Assembly: GCA_016722525.1 (NCBI GenBank)
Contig: JADKJB010000017.1
Coordinates: forward strand, 1 to 64,000
DNA length: 64,000 bases
From: Bacteroidota bacterium
Lineage (GTDB): Bacteria > Bacteroidota > Bacteroidia > AKYH767-A > OLB10
Direction of reading: 5' to 3'
The translations under genes and the position numbers were made by a program. Below, in pieces: positions 9,932 to 19,965 of the stretch; within the stretch, counting starts at the first letter, position 1, and each line of letters begins with the position of its first letter. The notes under the pieces are model-generated. The model saw nothing but the letters and a program-made list of their open reading frames with translations. It was not told the DNA's origin and searched no databases.

Positions 9932-10153
9932 AGAAAAAGTTTTAAAAAGTATATTTTTCACAAAGTACTAAAAAAAAAAATCGGTACAACCAAAATTACA
10001 ATAATTTTCCACTAAATAAAAAAGCTAAAATTACTTTGAATAATTCCTGCCAGCAAAAACAGCAGCGACCAGAAACAAAAGAATAGCAACTTCGACAAAA
10101 TGGCTTTCAGAAGGGAAAAGACGAAACCGAATGCATAAAAAAAAGAGCAACAA

Positions 10154-12988
10154 TCATCTAATTAGACTGACAGTTCCAGTAATTGGTTTTTGAGCTTTAT
10201 CGTTTTTGATTGTAATAAAATAAGAATAGACACCCAATGGTACAGCGCTTCCATTTACCGATTTCCCATTCCAAGTATCAAATGCGCCTACGGATTCAAA
10301 CACAATTTGTCCCCATCTGTTATAAATAACCATGGAGTATCCGTTTGCAGGAAAACCTATTAAGCCAAAAACGTCATTTTTACCATCATCATTGGGAGTA
10401 AATGAATTAGGAATATATGCGGTGACAAAACTTTCAATATCCAATTCCTTAATAAGTGTATCGGTGCAACCAACATCATTAGTTGTTATCAATTGGATTT
10501 CGTACAACCCTCCTTTCAAATAAGAATGTTCCGGATTTTGTTCAATAGTAATTGTTGAATCGCCCAAATTCCAAGGCCAAGAAACTGCACCTGTTGAAAC
10601 ATCATTAAAGAATACGTTTAAGTTGAAAGTCGATGGATTATCGGGACTCCAATAAAAATTAGTTTCAGGTACAGGGAGCACTTCAATATAAATTGAATCA
10701 TTTTTTGTGCCGAAGCACTGATCATTTATGGATGCATAATAAAAATCGGAGAAGGGAGGGACAAAGAAAGAATTACCGGTAACAGAATTTCCATAGCTCC
10801 AGGAGTAAACGTAAGTAGAAAAATTTCCGCCAAGCACATCAAAATCCAAACTCACGGGTTGACCTGCACATAACTCAATTGGGCCGTCGGTAAGGTTCGC
10901 TTGAAGCGAATCAAAAATATGATATACTAGCGGTTCAGCATAAGTATAAACTGGGGAGAGGCAAGGGTAGGACGAAGTGACCGCTACATTTACGATATCG
11001 CCTTCATTGATCGTATTAAGAGTAATAATTGAATCTGTAATACCAAGATTAACTCCATTCAAAATCCAGCTATAAACAGGAGGGGCTCCCGTTGTTGATG
11101 ATGCCGCACTAAACTGAACAGGTTGTCCCGGACAAATAGAATCAAGCACACTTGCTGTCAGCAGAATTTCCGGGTCAAGATATGGCATAATATTAAATAA
11201 AATATTATTTGATTGTTGGGGGGGACAACCTGTAGAAGGAGTAACAGTAACATAAACTGATATAAACCCACTGGGATTTGCAGCTGTAAATAACGAGTTA
11301 TTTGTGCCTGCATTGGAACCATTAATATTCCATTGATAAACAGGATTGGCTCCTGCATTTACAACACTTGCCGTGAACAAACAAATTTGTTGAGGACATA
11401 AGTTACCGGAAGGATTTGAAGTTATGGTAACCTGAGGAGCAGGTTGTGGATTGATAACCACCACAAACGGGGGAGAAATAGCAGTATCATTTAATAAGCA
11501 GGTGGCATTTGAAATCAATTTTACAGTAATGACATCACCATTAACAAGTGTTGAAGATGTAAACACTTCGGTGCCATTTCCTGCAGGCAATCCATTGACC
11601 TTCCACAAATACTGAGGTGCGTTCCCAGGCAATACAGCAATAGCGGTAAATGTAATTTGCGACCCCAGGCAAATGATACCAGGGGGTGTTTGGGCGATAC
11701 TAACAGATGGGGTAAGTGAAGCCGGGCCGGCGGTAACATAAATTGAATAAATCATACTAGTTGATTTTTGTGGGCATCCATTGTCGGTGGCAGTAACGCT
11801 AAACTGATATGGAGCCGGGCGACTGGTTCCGCAACTTGGAGTCCAGCAAAACGTTGAGCTTACAGTGCTATCGCCAACTGCGTCAGGAATAACTCCGGGT
11901 GGATTTACGACTGCACTATTCAACACAAGACCAGATGCAACCAGATGAAGACTATCGCCATCTGGATCTGAAAAGGAAACAGGAAAACAAAGCGACTGTC
12001 CTTCACCAACAGTAAAAACAGTAGCGGCACCAGCCGCCGCTAAAACCGGAACTTCGTTTGGAGTACAAACGATAGCGATAAACTGCAAGTCTCGGCGGGA
12101 AGAGGAGATCTGAATACCATTTCTGAATTCCTTAATTTCAATTGCTGCTACATAAAAGCCTTGATTGGGAAAATAGTATTTAGTAAGCCCGGTGAATGGA
12201 TCAATGGAAGCATAGCTCCCTACTCCCAAAAAATTTACAACGGAATAACCCGATGCATAAATAATTTGAGGGATGGGTGTTGAATAAGGATTATTATCGA
12301 TGAATGGATCAGGAATAGGCATTGCAGAAGATGAATAGCCATTAAAAGGAACTACAAAAGAATAAACTAACGAATCGCCATCGGGATCAAATGCATTATT
12401 GATGAGAGAAACCGTATCACCCAAACACATATAAGGTACACTTATGTCGGTAATTTGGGGAGAGGAGTTTTGGATTCCGGGCGGAATAAAAGTATAAAAA
12501 GTCATCCCTGCTGCACCGGGAGTATTCAGATTTACAATATTGCCATTTCGACAGCAGCGCTCTACAAATAAATGATACCCGTCAACATTATCGGGTACAA
12601 GAATAGAAGCATAGTATTCGCCGCGTTCAATACATGCTGAAGACTCGAAAGTGCAAGCACTATTTCCCGGAGCAGACACAACAAAATCAGATGAAATAAG
12701 TGTAAGCGTTTCGGTGGCGTACCAAACTAATGGATTAGCAAGATTTGCAGGGTCATTAACATAAACACCAAGAAACATTGAAGCATCCAAAGGAGCGGTA
12801 GGCGCAATAGTAGAATCACAATATCTGTAAACAATTAGTTTTACATTATAAAAAGCACCGCCTGTAATTGCACCATCATATTGGTAGGTCAACTCCCCTC
12901 CCATTAAATGAGTTGCTTTACAAGAAGAGGAAAGAAAACATCCAGCTAAAACTGTTAAACAGAAGAAACAACAAAATTTTCTTAACAT
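10154..12988 (-). CDS. Large secreted protein with PKD domain and T9SS type B (gliding-associated) sorting domain
   Basis: 944 residues. A signal peptide (about 1-25) is followed by the segment THLMGGELTYQYDG, a typical start for this class of Bacteroidota surface proteins. Cadherin-like stretches with DPDGDSL occur at about 200 and 340. Three Ig-like repeats of about 90 residues (about 430-700) share the pattern of a gas/CP-rich linker, then YxWxxNG. A PKD-like domain (NDVSTGAVSWPWNLGD) precedes the C-terminal domain FTPNDDGKNDVF...YNRWGQIVFES...GTVSLIR, the CHU_C or type B sorting domain. It is exported by T9SS and anchored or released at the cell surface. An adhesin-like role is inferred, and no ligand can be named. 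Confidence 0.88.
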   Translation of the reverse strand: MLRKFCCFFCLTVLAGCFLSSSCKATHLMGGELTYQYDGAITGGAFYNVKLIVYRYCDSTIAPTAPLDASMFLGVYVNDPANLANPLVWYATETLTLISSDFVVSAPGNSACTFESSACIERGEYYASILVPDNVDGYHLFVERCCRNGNIVNLNTPGAAGMTFYTFIPPGIQNSSPQITDISVPYMCLGDTVSLINNAFDPDGDSLVYSFVVPFNGYSSSAMPIPDPFIDNNPYSTPIPQIIYASGYSVVNFLGVGSYASIDPFTGLTKYYFPNQGFYVAAIEIKEFRNGIQISSSRRDLQFIAIVCTPNEVPVLAAAGAATVFTVGEGQSLCFPVSFSDPDGDSLHLVASGLVLNSAVVNPPGVIPDAVGDSTVSSTFCWTPSCGTSRPAPYQFSVTATDNGCPQKSTSMIYSIYVTAGPASLTPSVSIAQTPPGIICLGSQITFTAIAVLPGNAPQYLWKVNGLPAGNGTEVFTSSTLVNGDVITVKLISNATCLLNDTAISPPFVVVINPQPAPQVTITSNPSGNLCPQQICLFTASVVNAGANPVYQWNINGSNAGTNNSLFTAANPSGFISVYVTVTPSTGCPPQQSNNILFNIMPYLDPEILLTASVLDSICPGQPVQFSAASSTTGAPPVYSWILNGVNLGITDSIITLNTINEGDIVNVAVTSSYPCLSPVYTYAEPLVYHIFDSLQANLTDGPIELCAGQPVSLDFDVLGGNFSTYVYSWSYGNSVTGNSFFVPPFSDFYYASINDQCFGTKNDSIYIEVLPVPETNFYWSPDNPSTFNLNVFFNDVSTGAVSWPWNLGDSTITIEQNPEHSYLKGGLYEIQLITTNDVGCTDTLIKELDIESFVTAYIPNSFTPNDDGKNDVFGLIGFPANGYSMVIYNRWGQIVFESVGAFDTWNGKSVNGSAVPLGVYSYFITIKNDKAQKPITGTVSLIR

Positions 12989-13078
12989 TACGCTTTAAAG
13001 TAATTACCCTGCTAATTTAAAGATTATCACCTTATCAATTGTCATTTATTGGTAATTAATGAATTATGAGGTTTGAGC

Positions 13079-14269
13079 CTACTTTTTAGAGGGAGGGATT
13101 TGCAATAAAGAAGTTGCAGAAATAATTTCACTCAATGCTGAATAAAGGGTATCAAGATCGGCCTGAGAGTTGAATGCGTTGATAGAATACCGCAAGTAAA
13201 ATCTCCCATTTCCTCTGGTAACGGGAATTTCAATTTTATACTTATTAAATAGCAACTTATATAACTGCTCGGGTTCAGAGGTTAAAATTGGTATACTGAA
13301 CAATTGTCCAAGAAATTCATCAGTTATAGGGGAAATGGGTTGTGTACCGAGCAAATCACAAAACCGGACAGCATTTTCATTTACTAATTTTCTGCACTTA
13401 CTTCTTACATCATCCCAGTTATTTTCATTCATAAATTCAATTGCTTTTGGAATGGTTAAATATGCTGAAAAGTCACGTGTTCCATTGAACTGATGATAAT
13501 CGATGAAGCGGGAAGCGGAAGGATTGTCACTTTCATAACCCCAGCTAATAATAAGTGGATCCAAATCATTTTGATATTTTTTATGTGCATATAAAAATGA
13601 ACTTCCTTTGGGAGTCAACATCCATTTGTGGCATGCTCCGGTATAAAAATCCGCTTTCAATTGTTTCAGATCCAGCATCACATGTCCGGGAGCGTGAGCT
13701 CCATCAACTATAGTAATTAAACCAAGTTCTTTAGCCTTATCACATATTTCATTTACAGGAAGGACAAGTCCGGTGGAGCTGGTAATATGGCTAATAAAAA
13801 TCGCTCTTGTATTGACCGTGTATCCTTTAAAAAATTGCTCAATTATCTCCTCTTTCGATTGGATAGGAAGTGATATTGGTTGACGTATATACTGAGCTTT
13901 ATGCAAACCACAATAATACTTCCAAGTACGATCCATGGCACCATATTCGAGATTTGTGGAAAGTATTTCATCTCCTTCATTTAAATTCAGGTTTCTTGCA
14001 ACAATATTAAAAGCATGAGTTGGATTAGGCACGAAGACCAGATCATCAGAATCGCAATTAATATACTCTGCAAGAGCCTGCCGAGCTTGCTTCATATATA
14101 CTAAACCGTTAATAGCAATAAATTGCACAGGTTCCGTTTCTAATTCGTACTGCCAATTCAAATAATTTTCAAAAATCGGTTTAGGGCATGCGCCGAAGGA
14201 ACCAAAGTTCAGGTAAGTGATATCCGGATTGAGTAGAAATTGGGATTTTAGATGAGCCAATGTTTTCAT
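13079..14269 (-). CDS. PLP-dependent class V aminotransferase (isopenicillin-N epimerase / cysteine desulfurase-like)
   Basis: 396 residues from the ATG at 14269; an upstream ATG at 14290 would add seven residues. The fold-type I motifs are visible: TYLNFGSFGACP at the N-terminus, PNPTHAFNIVARN (phosphate binding), HITSSTGLVLPV, IVDGAHAPGH (Asp that contacts the pyridine nitrogen) and GACHKWMLTPKGSSFLY with the Schiff-base Lys. The closest named family is the isopenicillin-N epimerase-like branch of class V. The substrate cannot be inferred from sequence. It is not obviously part of the pigment cluster, since it is on the other strand with a separate promoter. Confidence 0.82.
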   Translation of the reverse strand: MKTLAHLKSQFLLNPDITYLNFGSFGACPKPIFENYLNWQYELETEPVQFIAINGLVYMKQARQALAEYINCDSDDLVFVPNPTHAFNIVARNLNLNEGDEILSTNLEYGAMDRTWKYYCGLHKAQYIRQPISLPIQSKEEIIEQFFKGYTVNTRAIFISHITSSTGLVLPVNEICDKAKELGLITIVDGAHAPGHVMLDLKQLKADFYTGACHKWMLTPKGSSFLYAHKKYQNDLDPLIISWGYESDNPSASRFIDYHQFNGTRDFSAYLTIPKAIEFMNENNWDDVRSKCRKLVNENAVRFCDLLGTQPISPITDEFLGQLFSIPILTSEPEQLYKLLFNKYKIEIPVTRGNGRFYLRYSINAFNSQADLDTLYSALSEIISATSLLQIPPSKK

Positions 14270-14401
14270 ATTTCGCTGGATAGGTATCAATTTAGAAAAC
14301 TCAAATGTACTATTTACCGCGACGCTAATTTGGCTATAGATTTTTAATTTTGAATTAATATGCTGATCTTTACGCCATTAAAATCATTTCACTTTACTTT
14401 T

Positions 14402-14707
14402 ATGAGCAACAACGACATCTTGAAAAAACTACGGGTAGCATTGGAATTAAGAGATGCTGACATCATTCATATTTTAAGTCTGGAAGATTTTAAAATCAGC
14501 AAAACCGAGTTAAGTGCTTTTTTCAGAACCGAGGATCACCCTAACTATAAACCTTGCGGGGATCAAATTTTGAGAAAATTTTTAAATGGATTAGTTACTT
14601 TCAAGAGGGGAGCGCGTGCAAGTAAAAAGAACAGGAATAAATATTCTGCAAACTTTGGCAGTAATCAGATATTCAATTTATGTTTTCAATACCACTGTCT
14701 TCTTTAG
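14402..14707 (+). CDS. DUF1456 (YehS-like) protein
   Basis: About 101 residues from the ATG at 14402 (MSNNDILKKLRVALEL). It contains one DUF1456 module: DADIIHILSLEDFKISKTEL, then FFRTEDHPNY, CGDQILRKFLNGL and a basic tail. E. coli YehS has two such modules; Bacteroidota members often have one. The function is unknown. The last 25 residues do not resemble the family, so the C-terminus may be affected by an indel. It sits just upstream of the pigment cluster in the same direction, but the spacer holds a possible promoter, so it is probably not part of it. Confidence 0.7.
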   Translation: MSNNDILKKLRVALELRDADIIHILSLEDFKISKTELSAFFRTEDHPNYKPCGDQILRKFLNGLVTFKRGARASKKNRNKYSANFGSNQIFNLCFQYHCLL

Positions 14708-14749
14708 TAAATACCTCTTAAAATTGCTTAAATATCTAAATTTTTAGCC

Positions 14750-14757
14750 TATTTTTG
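14750..14757 (+). promoter_or_regulatory. Possible -7 element of the pigment cluster's first gene
   Basis: TATTTTTG matches TAnnTTTG, 70 bases before the ammonia-lyase ATG. The nearest upstream TTG (14724-14726) is 23 bases away rather than 19, so the match is partial. It is a plausible start for the first operon. Confidence 0.4.
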
Positions 14758-14827
14758 CCGACTCTTTAAAAGAGATTAAAAACCTTTGTTTTTTTAAATT
14801 TAAAAATCACCTATTCGCCCCTTAATT

Positions 14828-16372
14828 ATGATTGATATTGGTGATAAGCCATTGAAATTAAGCGACATGCACAATGTTGTTTTAAATAAACAACAAATTA
14901 AACTTTCCAGGAAAGCACTTCTCAAAGTAGAAAAAAGCCATGCTTTCCTGAATACATTTTCAAAAGGCAAGCTCATATACGGTATCAATACGGGTTTTGG
15001 GCCCATGGCGCAATACAAAATTAAAGATCAGGATCTCAGACAGTTGCAGTACAATCTGATACGAAGTCATTGTTCAGGCACAGGTAATTTGCTTTCAGTT
15101 ATGGATGTCCGATCTTTAATGGTTGTTCGTCTGTCGTCATTGATGCAAGGATTTTCAGGAGTCAATTCCCAGCTGGTACATTTACTTAAAGATCTCATTA
15201 ACAAAGAAATATACCCATGTATTTTTGCACATGGGGGTGTAGGAGCCAGTGGAGACCTGGTTCAACTGGCCCATTTGGCTCTGGCGCTGATTGGTGAGGG
15301 AGAAGTTTGGTACAAGGGAAAAATTGTTTCGGCAGCTGCAGCATTCAAAAAAGAAAATCTTAAACCACTTTTTATTCATAAGCGCGAAGGTATTGCCATC
15401 TTAAATGGCACTTCGGTGATGACCGGTATAGGGGCAATTAATATTTTACAATCCAGGCAATTAGTGAATTGGTCGGTTATTTTTTCCACAATTATTAATG
15501 AATTGTTGGAAGCCTTTGACGATCATTTTTCACAAGAACTGAATATGTTAAAGCCACACGCCGGTCAACAAAAAGTTGCTGCTGCCATGCAATTGATCAC
15601 TGCCAAAAGTAAACTTATTAAAAAGCGTTCAGAAGTACTTTATCAGAGTAAAAATATTGAGAAGCAGGATGTACTTACCGAAAAAGTTCAGGAATATTAT
15701 TCATTACGATGCGTTCCGCAGATTCTAGGTCCGGTATTAGATACTGTAAATTATGCGGAAAGTGTGATCATGAATGAAGTGAATTCCGTGAATGACAATC
15801 CAATCATCGACCACAACAACCAGGATGTATATCATGGCGGCAATTTTCATGGCGACTATGTTTCACTGGAGATGGATAAATTAAAAATCGCCATAACAAA
15901 ACTTGCAATGCTGGCAGAAAGGCAATTAAATTATTTACTCAACGATAAACTCAATCAGAAGCTTACTCCATTTTTAAACCTGGGCGTACTAGGTCTCAAT
16001 TACGGTATGCAAGGAATGCAGTTCACCGCAACTTCCACCGTTGCGGAATGTCAAACGCTATCAATGCCTGCCTACATCCATAGCATTCCAAATAACAACG
16101 ACAATCAGGATATAGTGAGTATGGGAACGAATGCAGCCATGATTACCAGGCGAGTGATTGAAAACGCATTTGAGGTAATGGCTATTCATGCAATTGCAGT
16201 GGTACAAGCAGTAGATGTTGTAGGCTGTTCCAACAAATTATCTCCCATTTCAAAAAACATTTATCGTCAGCTTCGTGAAGTTTGTCCGGCCATTCAAGAA
16301 GACAAACCCATTTACAAAAAGATAGCAGCTGTTAAAGAATATTTGTTGAACGAAAAAATTAATTTACTTTAA
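14828..16372 (+). CDS. Aromatic amino acid ammonia-lyase, probably tyrosine ammonia-lyase for pigment synthesis
   Basis: 514 residues. It removes ammonia from tyrosine to give 4-coumarate, the starter of flexirubin/aryl polyene chains. The MIO cofactor forms from Ala140-Ser141-Gly142 in GGVGASGDLVQLAHL. IYGINTGFGPMAQ (catalytic Tyr) and SVNDNPIID are also present. The sequence closely follows what I remember of the F. johnsoniae tyrosine ammonia-lyase: NLIRSH, EYYSLRCVPQILGPVL, YHGGNFHGDY and HSIPNNNDNQDIVSMGTN. Ser80-His81 in the selectivity loop is compatible with tyrosine but also occurs in histidine lyases. No hutU, hutI or hutG lies nearby, and the next gene starts 9 bases after the stop. 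Context therefore favours tyrosine over histidine. Confidence 0.9.
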   Translation: MIDIGDKPLKLSDMHNVVLNKQQIKLSRKALLKVEKSHAFLNTFSKGKLIYGINTGFGPMAQYKIKDQDLRQLQYNLIRSHCSGTGNLLSVMDVRSLMVVRLSSLMQGFSGVNSQLVHLLKDLINKEIYPCIFAHGGVGASGDLVQLAHLALALIGEGEVWYKGKIVSAAAAFKKENLKPLFIHKREGIAILNGTSVMTGIGAINILQSRQLVNWSVIFSTIINELLEAFDDHFSQELNMLKPHAGQQKVAAAMQLITAKSKLIKKRSEVLYQSKNIEKQDVLTEKVQEYYSLRCVPQILGPVLDTVNYAESVIMNEVNSVNDNPIIDHNNQDVYHGGNFHGDYVSLEMDKLKIAITKLAMLAERQLNYLLNDKLNQKLTPFLNLGVLGLNYGMQGMQFTATSTVAECQTLSMPAYIHSIPNNNDNQDIVSMGTNAAMITRRVIENAFEVMAIHAIAVVQAVDVVGCSNKLSPISKNIYRQLREVCPAIQEDKPIYKKIAAVKEYLLNEKINLL

Positions 16373-16380
16373 AAACATTC

Positions 16381-17115
16381 TTGAGAGTGAAATACGCATT
16401 AGTCACAGGAGGATCAAGAGGTATAGGTCGTGCCATTTGCATTAAGCTTGCATCAATGGGATATAATATTTTATTGAATTACAGAAGCAATGATGAACAA
16501 GCTCAAAAAAGCAAAGAAGCGATTGAAATTACGGGTGTTGAATGTGAATTTTTAAAATTTGATGTTTCAGATAAAAATCAGGTGGATACAGTTGTTGGAG
16601 GATGGATTGAAAACAATAAAGAAAAAACAATAGAAATATTAGTAAACAATGCGGGTGTAAGAGAGGATAATTTATTGATGTGGATGACTGATACACAATG
16701 GAAAAATGTCATAGCAACCAACCTCGATTCATTTTACTTTATCACCCGTCATATTGTAGCTCAGATGCTGGCAAAAAGGTATGGCAGAATCATCAATGTA
16801 GTTTCCTTGTCGGGAATTAAAGGTATGGCAGGCCAAACCAACTATTCGGCGGCCAAGGCCGGATTAATCGGCGCCACTAAAGCACTAGCTCAAGAGGTGG
16901 CCAGAAGGGGAGTAACAGTCAATGCGGTTGCTCCGGGTTTTATTGAAACAGAGATGACAGCCGGGCTGGACGAAAAAACCTTGTCGGCTCTGGTACCTAT
17001 GAAACGATTCGGCAAAGCTGAAGAAGTGGCTGAAGCAGTTGGATTTTTTGCTTCAACAGGATCTGCTTACATCACCGGAGAAGTACTAAATATCAATGGG
17101 GGGTTGTATTCATAG
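16381..17115 (+). CDS. 3-oxoacyl-ACP reductase (FabG-like SDR)
   Basis: About 244 residues. NADPH-dependent reduction of the 3-keto group in each polyene elongation round is inferred. The short-chain dehydrogenase motifs are intact: TGGSRGIG (cofactor), NNAG, a catalytic Ser in VVSLSGIKG and YSAAK. The C-terminal ITGEVLNINGG is typical for FabG. There is no ATG at the 5' end. Translation must start at TTG 16381 or GTG 16387, 9-15 bases after the ammonia-lyase stop, consistent with translational coupling in one operon. Confidence 0.88.
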   Translation: MRVKYALVTGGSRGIGRAICIKLASMGYNILLNYRSNDEQAQKSKEAIEITGVECEFLKFDVSDKNQVDTVVGGWIENNKEKTIEILVNNAGVREDNLLMWMTDTQWKNVIATNLDSFYFITRHIVAQMLAKRYGRIINVVSLSGIKGMAGQTNYSAAKAGLIGATKALAQEVARRGVTVNAVAPGFIETEMTAGLDEKTLSALVPMKRFGKAEEVAEAVGFFASTGSAYITGEVLNINGGLYS

Positions 17116-17145
17116 TTGAAAAAAGAAGAAATTAGATTATATTTG
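17116..17145 (+). promoter_or_regulatory. Possible internal promoter before FabB-like ketosynthase
   Basis: TTG at 17116-17118, exactly 19 bases, then TATATTTG at 17138-17145, a full consensus match. The start of transcription would fall almost on the ATG at 17151, implying a leaderless or very short-leader transcript. A chance match in AT-rich DNA is possible. Confidence 0.4.
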
Positions 17146-17150
17146 TTGTG

Positions 17151-18376
17151 ATGAACAGAGTTGTTATCACTGGTTTAGGGATATATTCGTGTATCGGTAA
17201 AAATTTGGATGATGTTAGAGATTCCCTTTACCTTGGTAAATCAGGGGTTATACTTGACCCTGCGCGTAAAGAATTCGGATACCGATCAGGTCTCACAGGT
17301 TTTGTGGAACGGCCGGCATTGAAAGGAATTCTTGACCGAAGGGCAAGGATCATGCTTCCTGAGCAAGGGGAATTCGCTTTATGGCAACGTTGGAAGCGTT
17401 GAAACAAGCGGGTATTGATGATGATTATCTTGACAGTAATGAAATAGGGGTTATTTACGGAAATGACAGTTCAGCAAAACCGGTGATGGATGCGATTGAC
17501 ATTATCAGAGACAAAAAAGATACGCTGCTGGTAGGTTCCGGATCAGTTTTCCAAACAATGAACTCAACTGTGACTATGAATCTGGCTACTATATTCAGAT
17601 TCAAAGGAATTAATTATACACTAAGTGCAGCCTGTGCAAGTGGATCACATGCGATAGGCACTGCTTATCACTTTATTAAAACCGGCTTACAGGATATGAT
17701 TGTTTGTGGTGGAGCTCAGGAAATCAATATTTTTTCGATGGGGAATTTCGATGCGCTATCAGCCTTCTCTATCCGGGAAAATGATCCTACCAAAGCATCC
17801 CGCCCATTCGATCGTGACAGGGATGGACTAGTTCCTAGTGGCGGCGCCGCAACAGTTATTATTGAAAGCCTGGATTCGGCATTAAAAAGAGGCGCTACGA
17901 TATTAGGCGAAATTATTGGATACGGTTTCTCATCCAATGGAGGCCACATTTCAAACCCAACAGTTGACGGGCCGGCGAAATCAATTTCAAGATGCCTCAA
18001 AGAATCAGGACTCAAAGCTTCTGAGATTGATTATATAAATGCACATGCCACTTCCACTCCTATTGGTGATGCTAAAGAAGCAAAAGCCATAGATGCAGTT
18101 TTTGGTGATGCAAGGCCACCGGTAAGTTCAACAAAATCAATGACCGGACATGAATGCTGGATGTCGGGAGCAAGTGAAATTGTATATTCAATGCTTATGA
18201 TGAGAGATGGATTTGTTGCTCCTAATATCAATTTTGAAAATCCCGATGAAGATTCAGCAAAATTAAATATCATCAGTAAAACTCTTGAAAAAAATATTAA
18301 TGTGTTTCTTTCTAACTCCTTTGGTTTTGGCGGAACCAACTCATCATTGATTGTTAGAAAAGGCTTAATAGAGTAA
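17151..18376 (+). CDS. FabB-like beta-ketoacyl-ACP synthase, one frameshift
   Basis: About 408 residues after repair. The first part (RVVITGLGIYSCIGKN to LPEQGEFAL) and second part (MATLEALKQAGIDD onward) join if one base is missing near 17378-17381. The catalytic Cys sits in LSAACASGSHAIG. The first His is in NAHATSTPIGD and the second in STKSMTGHECWMSGASE, a form typical of FabB-like enzymes of Bacteroidota. SNSFGFGGTNSS closes the domain. It condenses malonyl-ACP with the growing acyl chain. It lies 10 bases before the ACP gene and is probably co-transcribed with it. The start is ATG 17151; a GTG directly before it is less likely. Confidence 0.85.
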
Positions 18377-18386
18377 ATAGAAAAAA

Positions 18387-18635
18387 ATGGAACTAGTAGA
18401 AATTATAAGTAAGATTAATTATTTCTTAGTTGAAGAATTCGAGGTTGAACCCGAAATGATAATACCTGCTTCCAACTTAAGGGATACACTGGAACTTGAC
18501 AGTCTCGATTACATCGACCTGGTAGTAGTAATTGAAAGTAATTTTGGATTTAAGGTTAAAGCTGAAGATTTTTCAGAAATTATTACTTTTCAGGATTTCT
18601 ATGATTACGTTGAAAAAAAATTAGCTGCTAAATAA
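18387..18635 (+). CDS. Acyl carrier protein (first of three)
   Basis: 82 residues, acidic, four-helix ACP pattern. The phosphopantetheine attachment Ser39 is in LELDSLDYIDLV. It differs clearly from the other two ACPs of the cluster (GLDSID type), so it may serve a separate step, for example loading the aryl starter or donating to the acyltransferase next to it. AcpS at 58678 is the likely activating enzyme. It is tightly spaced with the ketosynthase upstream and the acyltransferase 2 bases downstream. Confidence 0.88.
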   Translation: MELVEIISKINYFLVEEFEVEPEMIIPASNLRDTLELDSLDYIDLVVVIESNFGFKVKAEDFSEIITFQDFYDYVEKKLAAK

Positions 18636-18637
18636 TA

Positions 18638-19515
18638 ATGCCACAATGGCAAGGAAAATCAAAAGGGACATCTGCCGGTTATCGGATATTTGTATTCCTT
18701 ATTAAAACATTTGGAACAGGTGGAGCATATATACTTCTAAGGTTTGTGTCCTTATATTATTTCTGCTTCTCGGCTGCTACATCGCGACCAATATTTGCCC
18801 TGTATAACAACAAGTTTCAGTTCAGCAAAATTAAGTCGTTAAAATTGCTGTATCGGAATTACTACACATTAGGTCAGACCTTAATCGACAAAGTTGCATT
18901 AATGTCGGGTGTTAAAACAAATTTTACGTTTGAATTTGATGGTGAAGATCATTTGAGGAAAATGATCTCATTACAAAAAGGAGGATTGTTGTTAAGCGGA
19001 CATTTAGGAAATTGGGAAGCCGCAGGTCAATTATTAAAACGGCTCCAAACCAGAATACACATTGTGATGTATGATGGTGAGGATGCACAGATTAAAAAAT
19101 ACATGGAAGAAGTAACGGGTGAAAAAACTTTTAATATCATTTATATCAAACAGGATTTGACTCATATTTTTGAAATAAACCAGGCATTATCATCAAATGA
19201 AATTGTGTGTATGCATGCCGACAGATTTCGTCCGGGAAACAAAACACTTCGTGCTAATTTTTTTGGGAAACCCGCTCAATTTCCTGAAGGTCCTTTCCTG
19301 CTTGCTTCCAGACTTCAGGTCCCTGTAGCCTATGTGTATGCTTTCAAAGAAACAGCACAGCATTACCATTTCTATTCAACCCCCATAAAGCTTTATGATA
19401 AAAAAATGGCGATACTATGCAAACTGTGCTTAATGATTACAGCAGCAGTTTGGAGTTGATGACTCGAAAATATCCCACACAATGGTTTAATTATTATGAT
19501 TTTTGGCAAGCATGA
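18638..19515 (+). CDS. LpxL/HtrB-type lysophospholipid acyltransferase, one frameshift
   Basis: About 292 residues after repair. The HxxxxE-type motif SGHLGNWE and the following FFGKPAQFPEGPFLLA block identify the LpxL (lipid A late acyltransferase) superfamily. The N-terminal hydrophobic segment anchors it to the inner membrane. The open frame stops early, but one extra A in the A7 run at 19400-19406 gives NGDTMQTVLNDYSSSLEL and ends at TGA 19513-19515, overlapping the next start (ATGA). In aryl polyene clusters such enzymes are thought to attach the polyene acyl chain to its lipid or resorcinol partner. The exact acceptor here is inferred. Confidence 0.82.
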
Positions 19516-19939
19516 TTGTATTAGCACACGGAAGTGAAATAATTGATTATTTGCCACAACGTCCTCCTGTGGTGATGATCGACAAATTGATTTATTCGGG
19601 CAGCGACAAAACGGTTTCAGGTTTAATGATTGATGCAATGAATATTTTCACTGTGAATGGTCATTTTCTGAAAGCGGACTTGTTGAAAATATTGCACAAA
19701 CAGCAGCTGCGGGTGTAGGATATATTTGCAAAATAGAAAACAGAAAAGTTCCTGTTGGATTTATTGCTTCTATCAGGGATCTTAAAATATACCAGCTGCC
19801 AGCAATAGGAACTGAAATCACTACTGAAACCGCTGTAACCAATCAGGTAATGGGGATTAGCATTGTAAAAGGATCGGTATATCTGGGTGAATTACTTATT
19901 GCTGAATGTGAAATGAGAATTTTTGTAAAACCGGAATAG
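19512..19939 (+). CDS. Hot-dog fold 3-hydroxyacyl-ACP dehydratase (FabZ/ApeP-like), one frameshift
   Basis: About 142 residues after repair. IIDYLPQRPPVVMIDKLIY is the usual start of the hot-dog dehydratases in aryl polyene clusters. The conserved GHF motif and ENIAQTAAAGVGY helix are joined if the T4 run at 19664-19667 is one base longer. The second half ends KIYQLPAIGTEI...ECEMRIFVKPE. It would remove water from 3-hydroxyacyl-ACP to make the trans double bonds. The ATG overlaps the stop of the acyltransferase. Confidence 0.8.
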
Positions 19940-19965
19940 TTTTTTAAAACATCAGTACAATTAAA

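Noticed and set aside
14828..16372. Histidine ammonia-lyase for histidine catabolism
   Set aside because: No urocanase, imidazolonepropionase or formimidoylglutamase genes are nearby. The gene leads a pigment cluster and its sequence follows tyrosine ammonia-lyases of flexirubin producers.
16381..17115. FabG as a housekeeping gene of primary fatty acid synthesis
   Set aside because: Its position 9 bases after the ammonia-lyase and before cluster ketosynthase and ACP genes fits a pathway-specific reductase better, although cross-function cannot be excluded.
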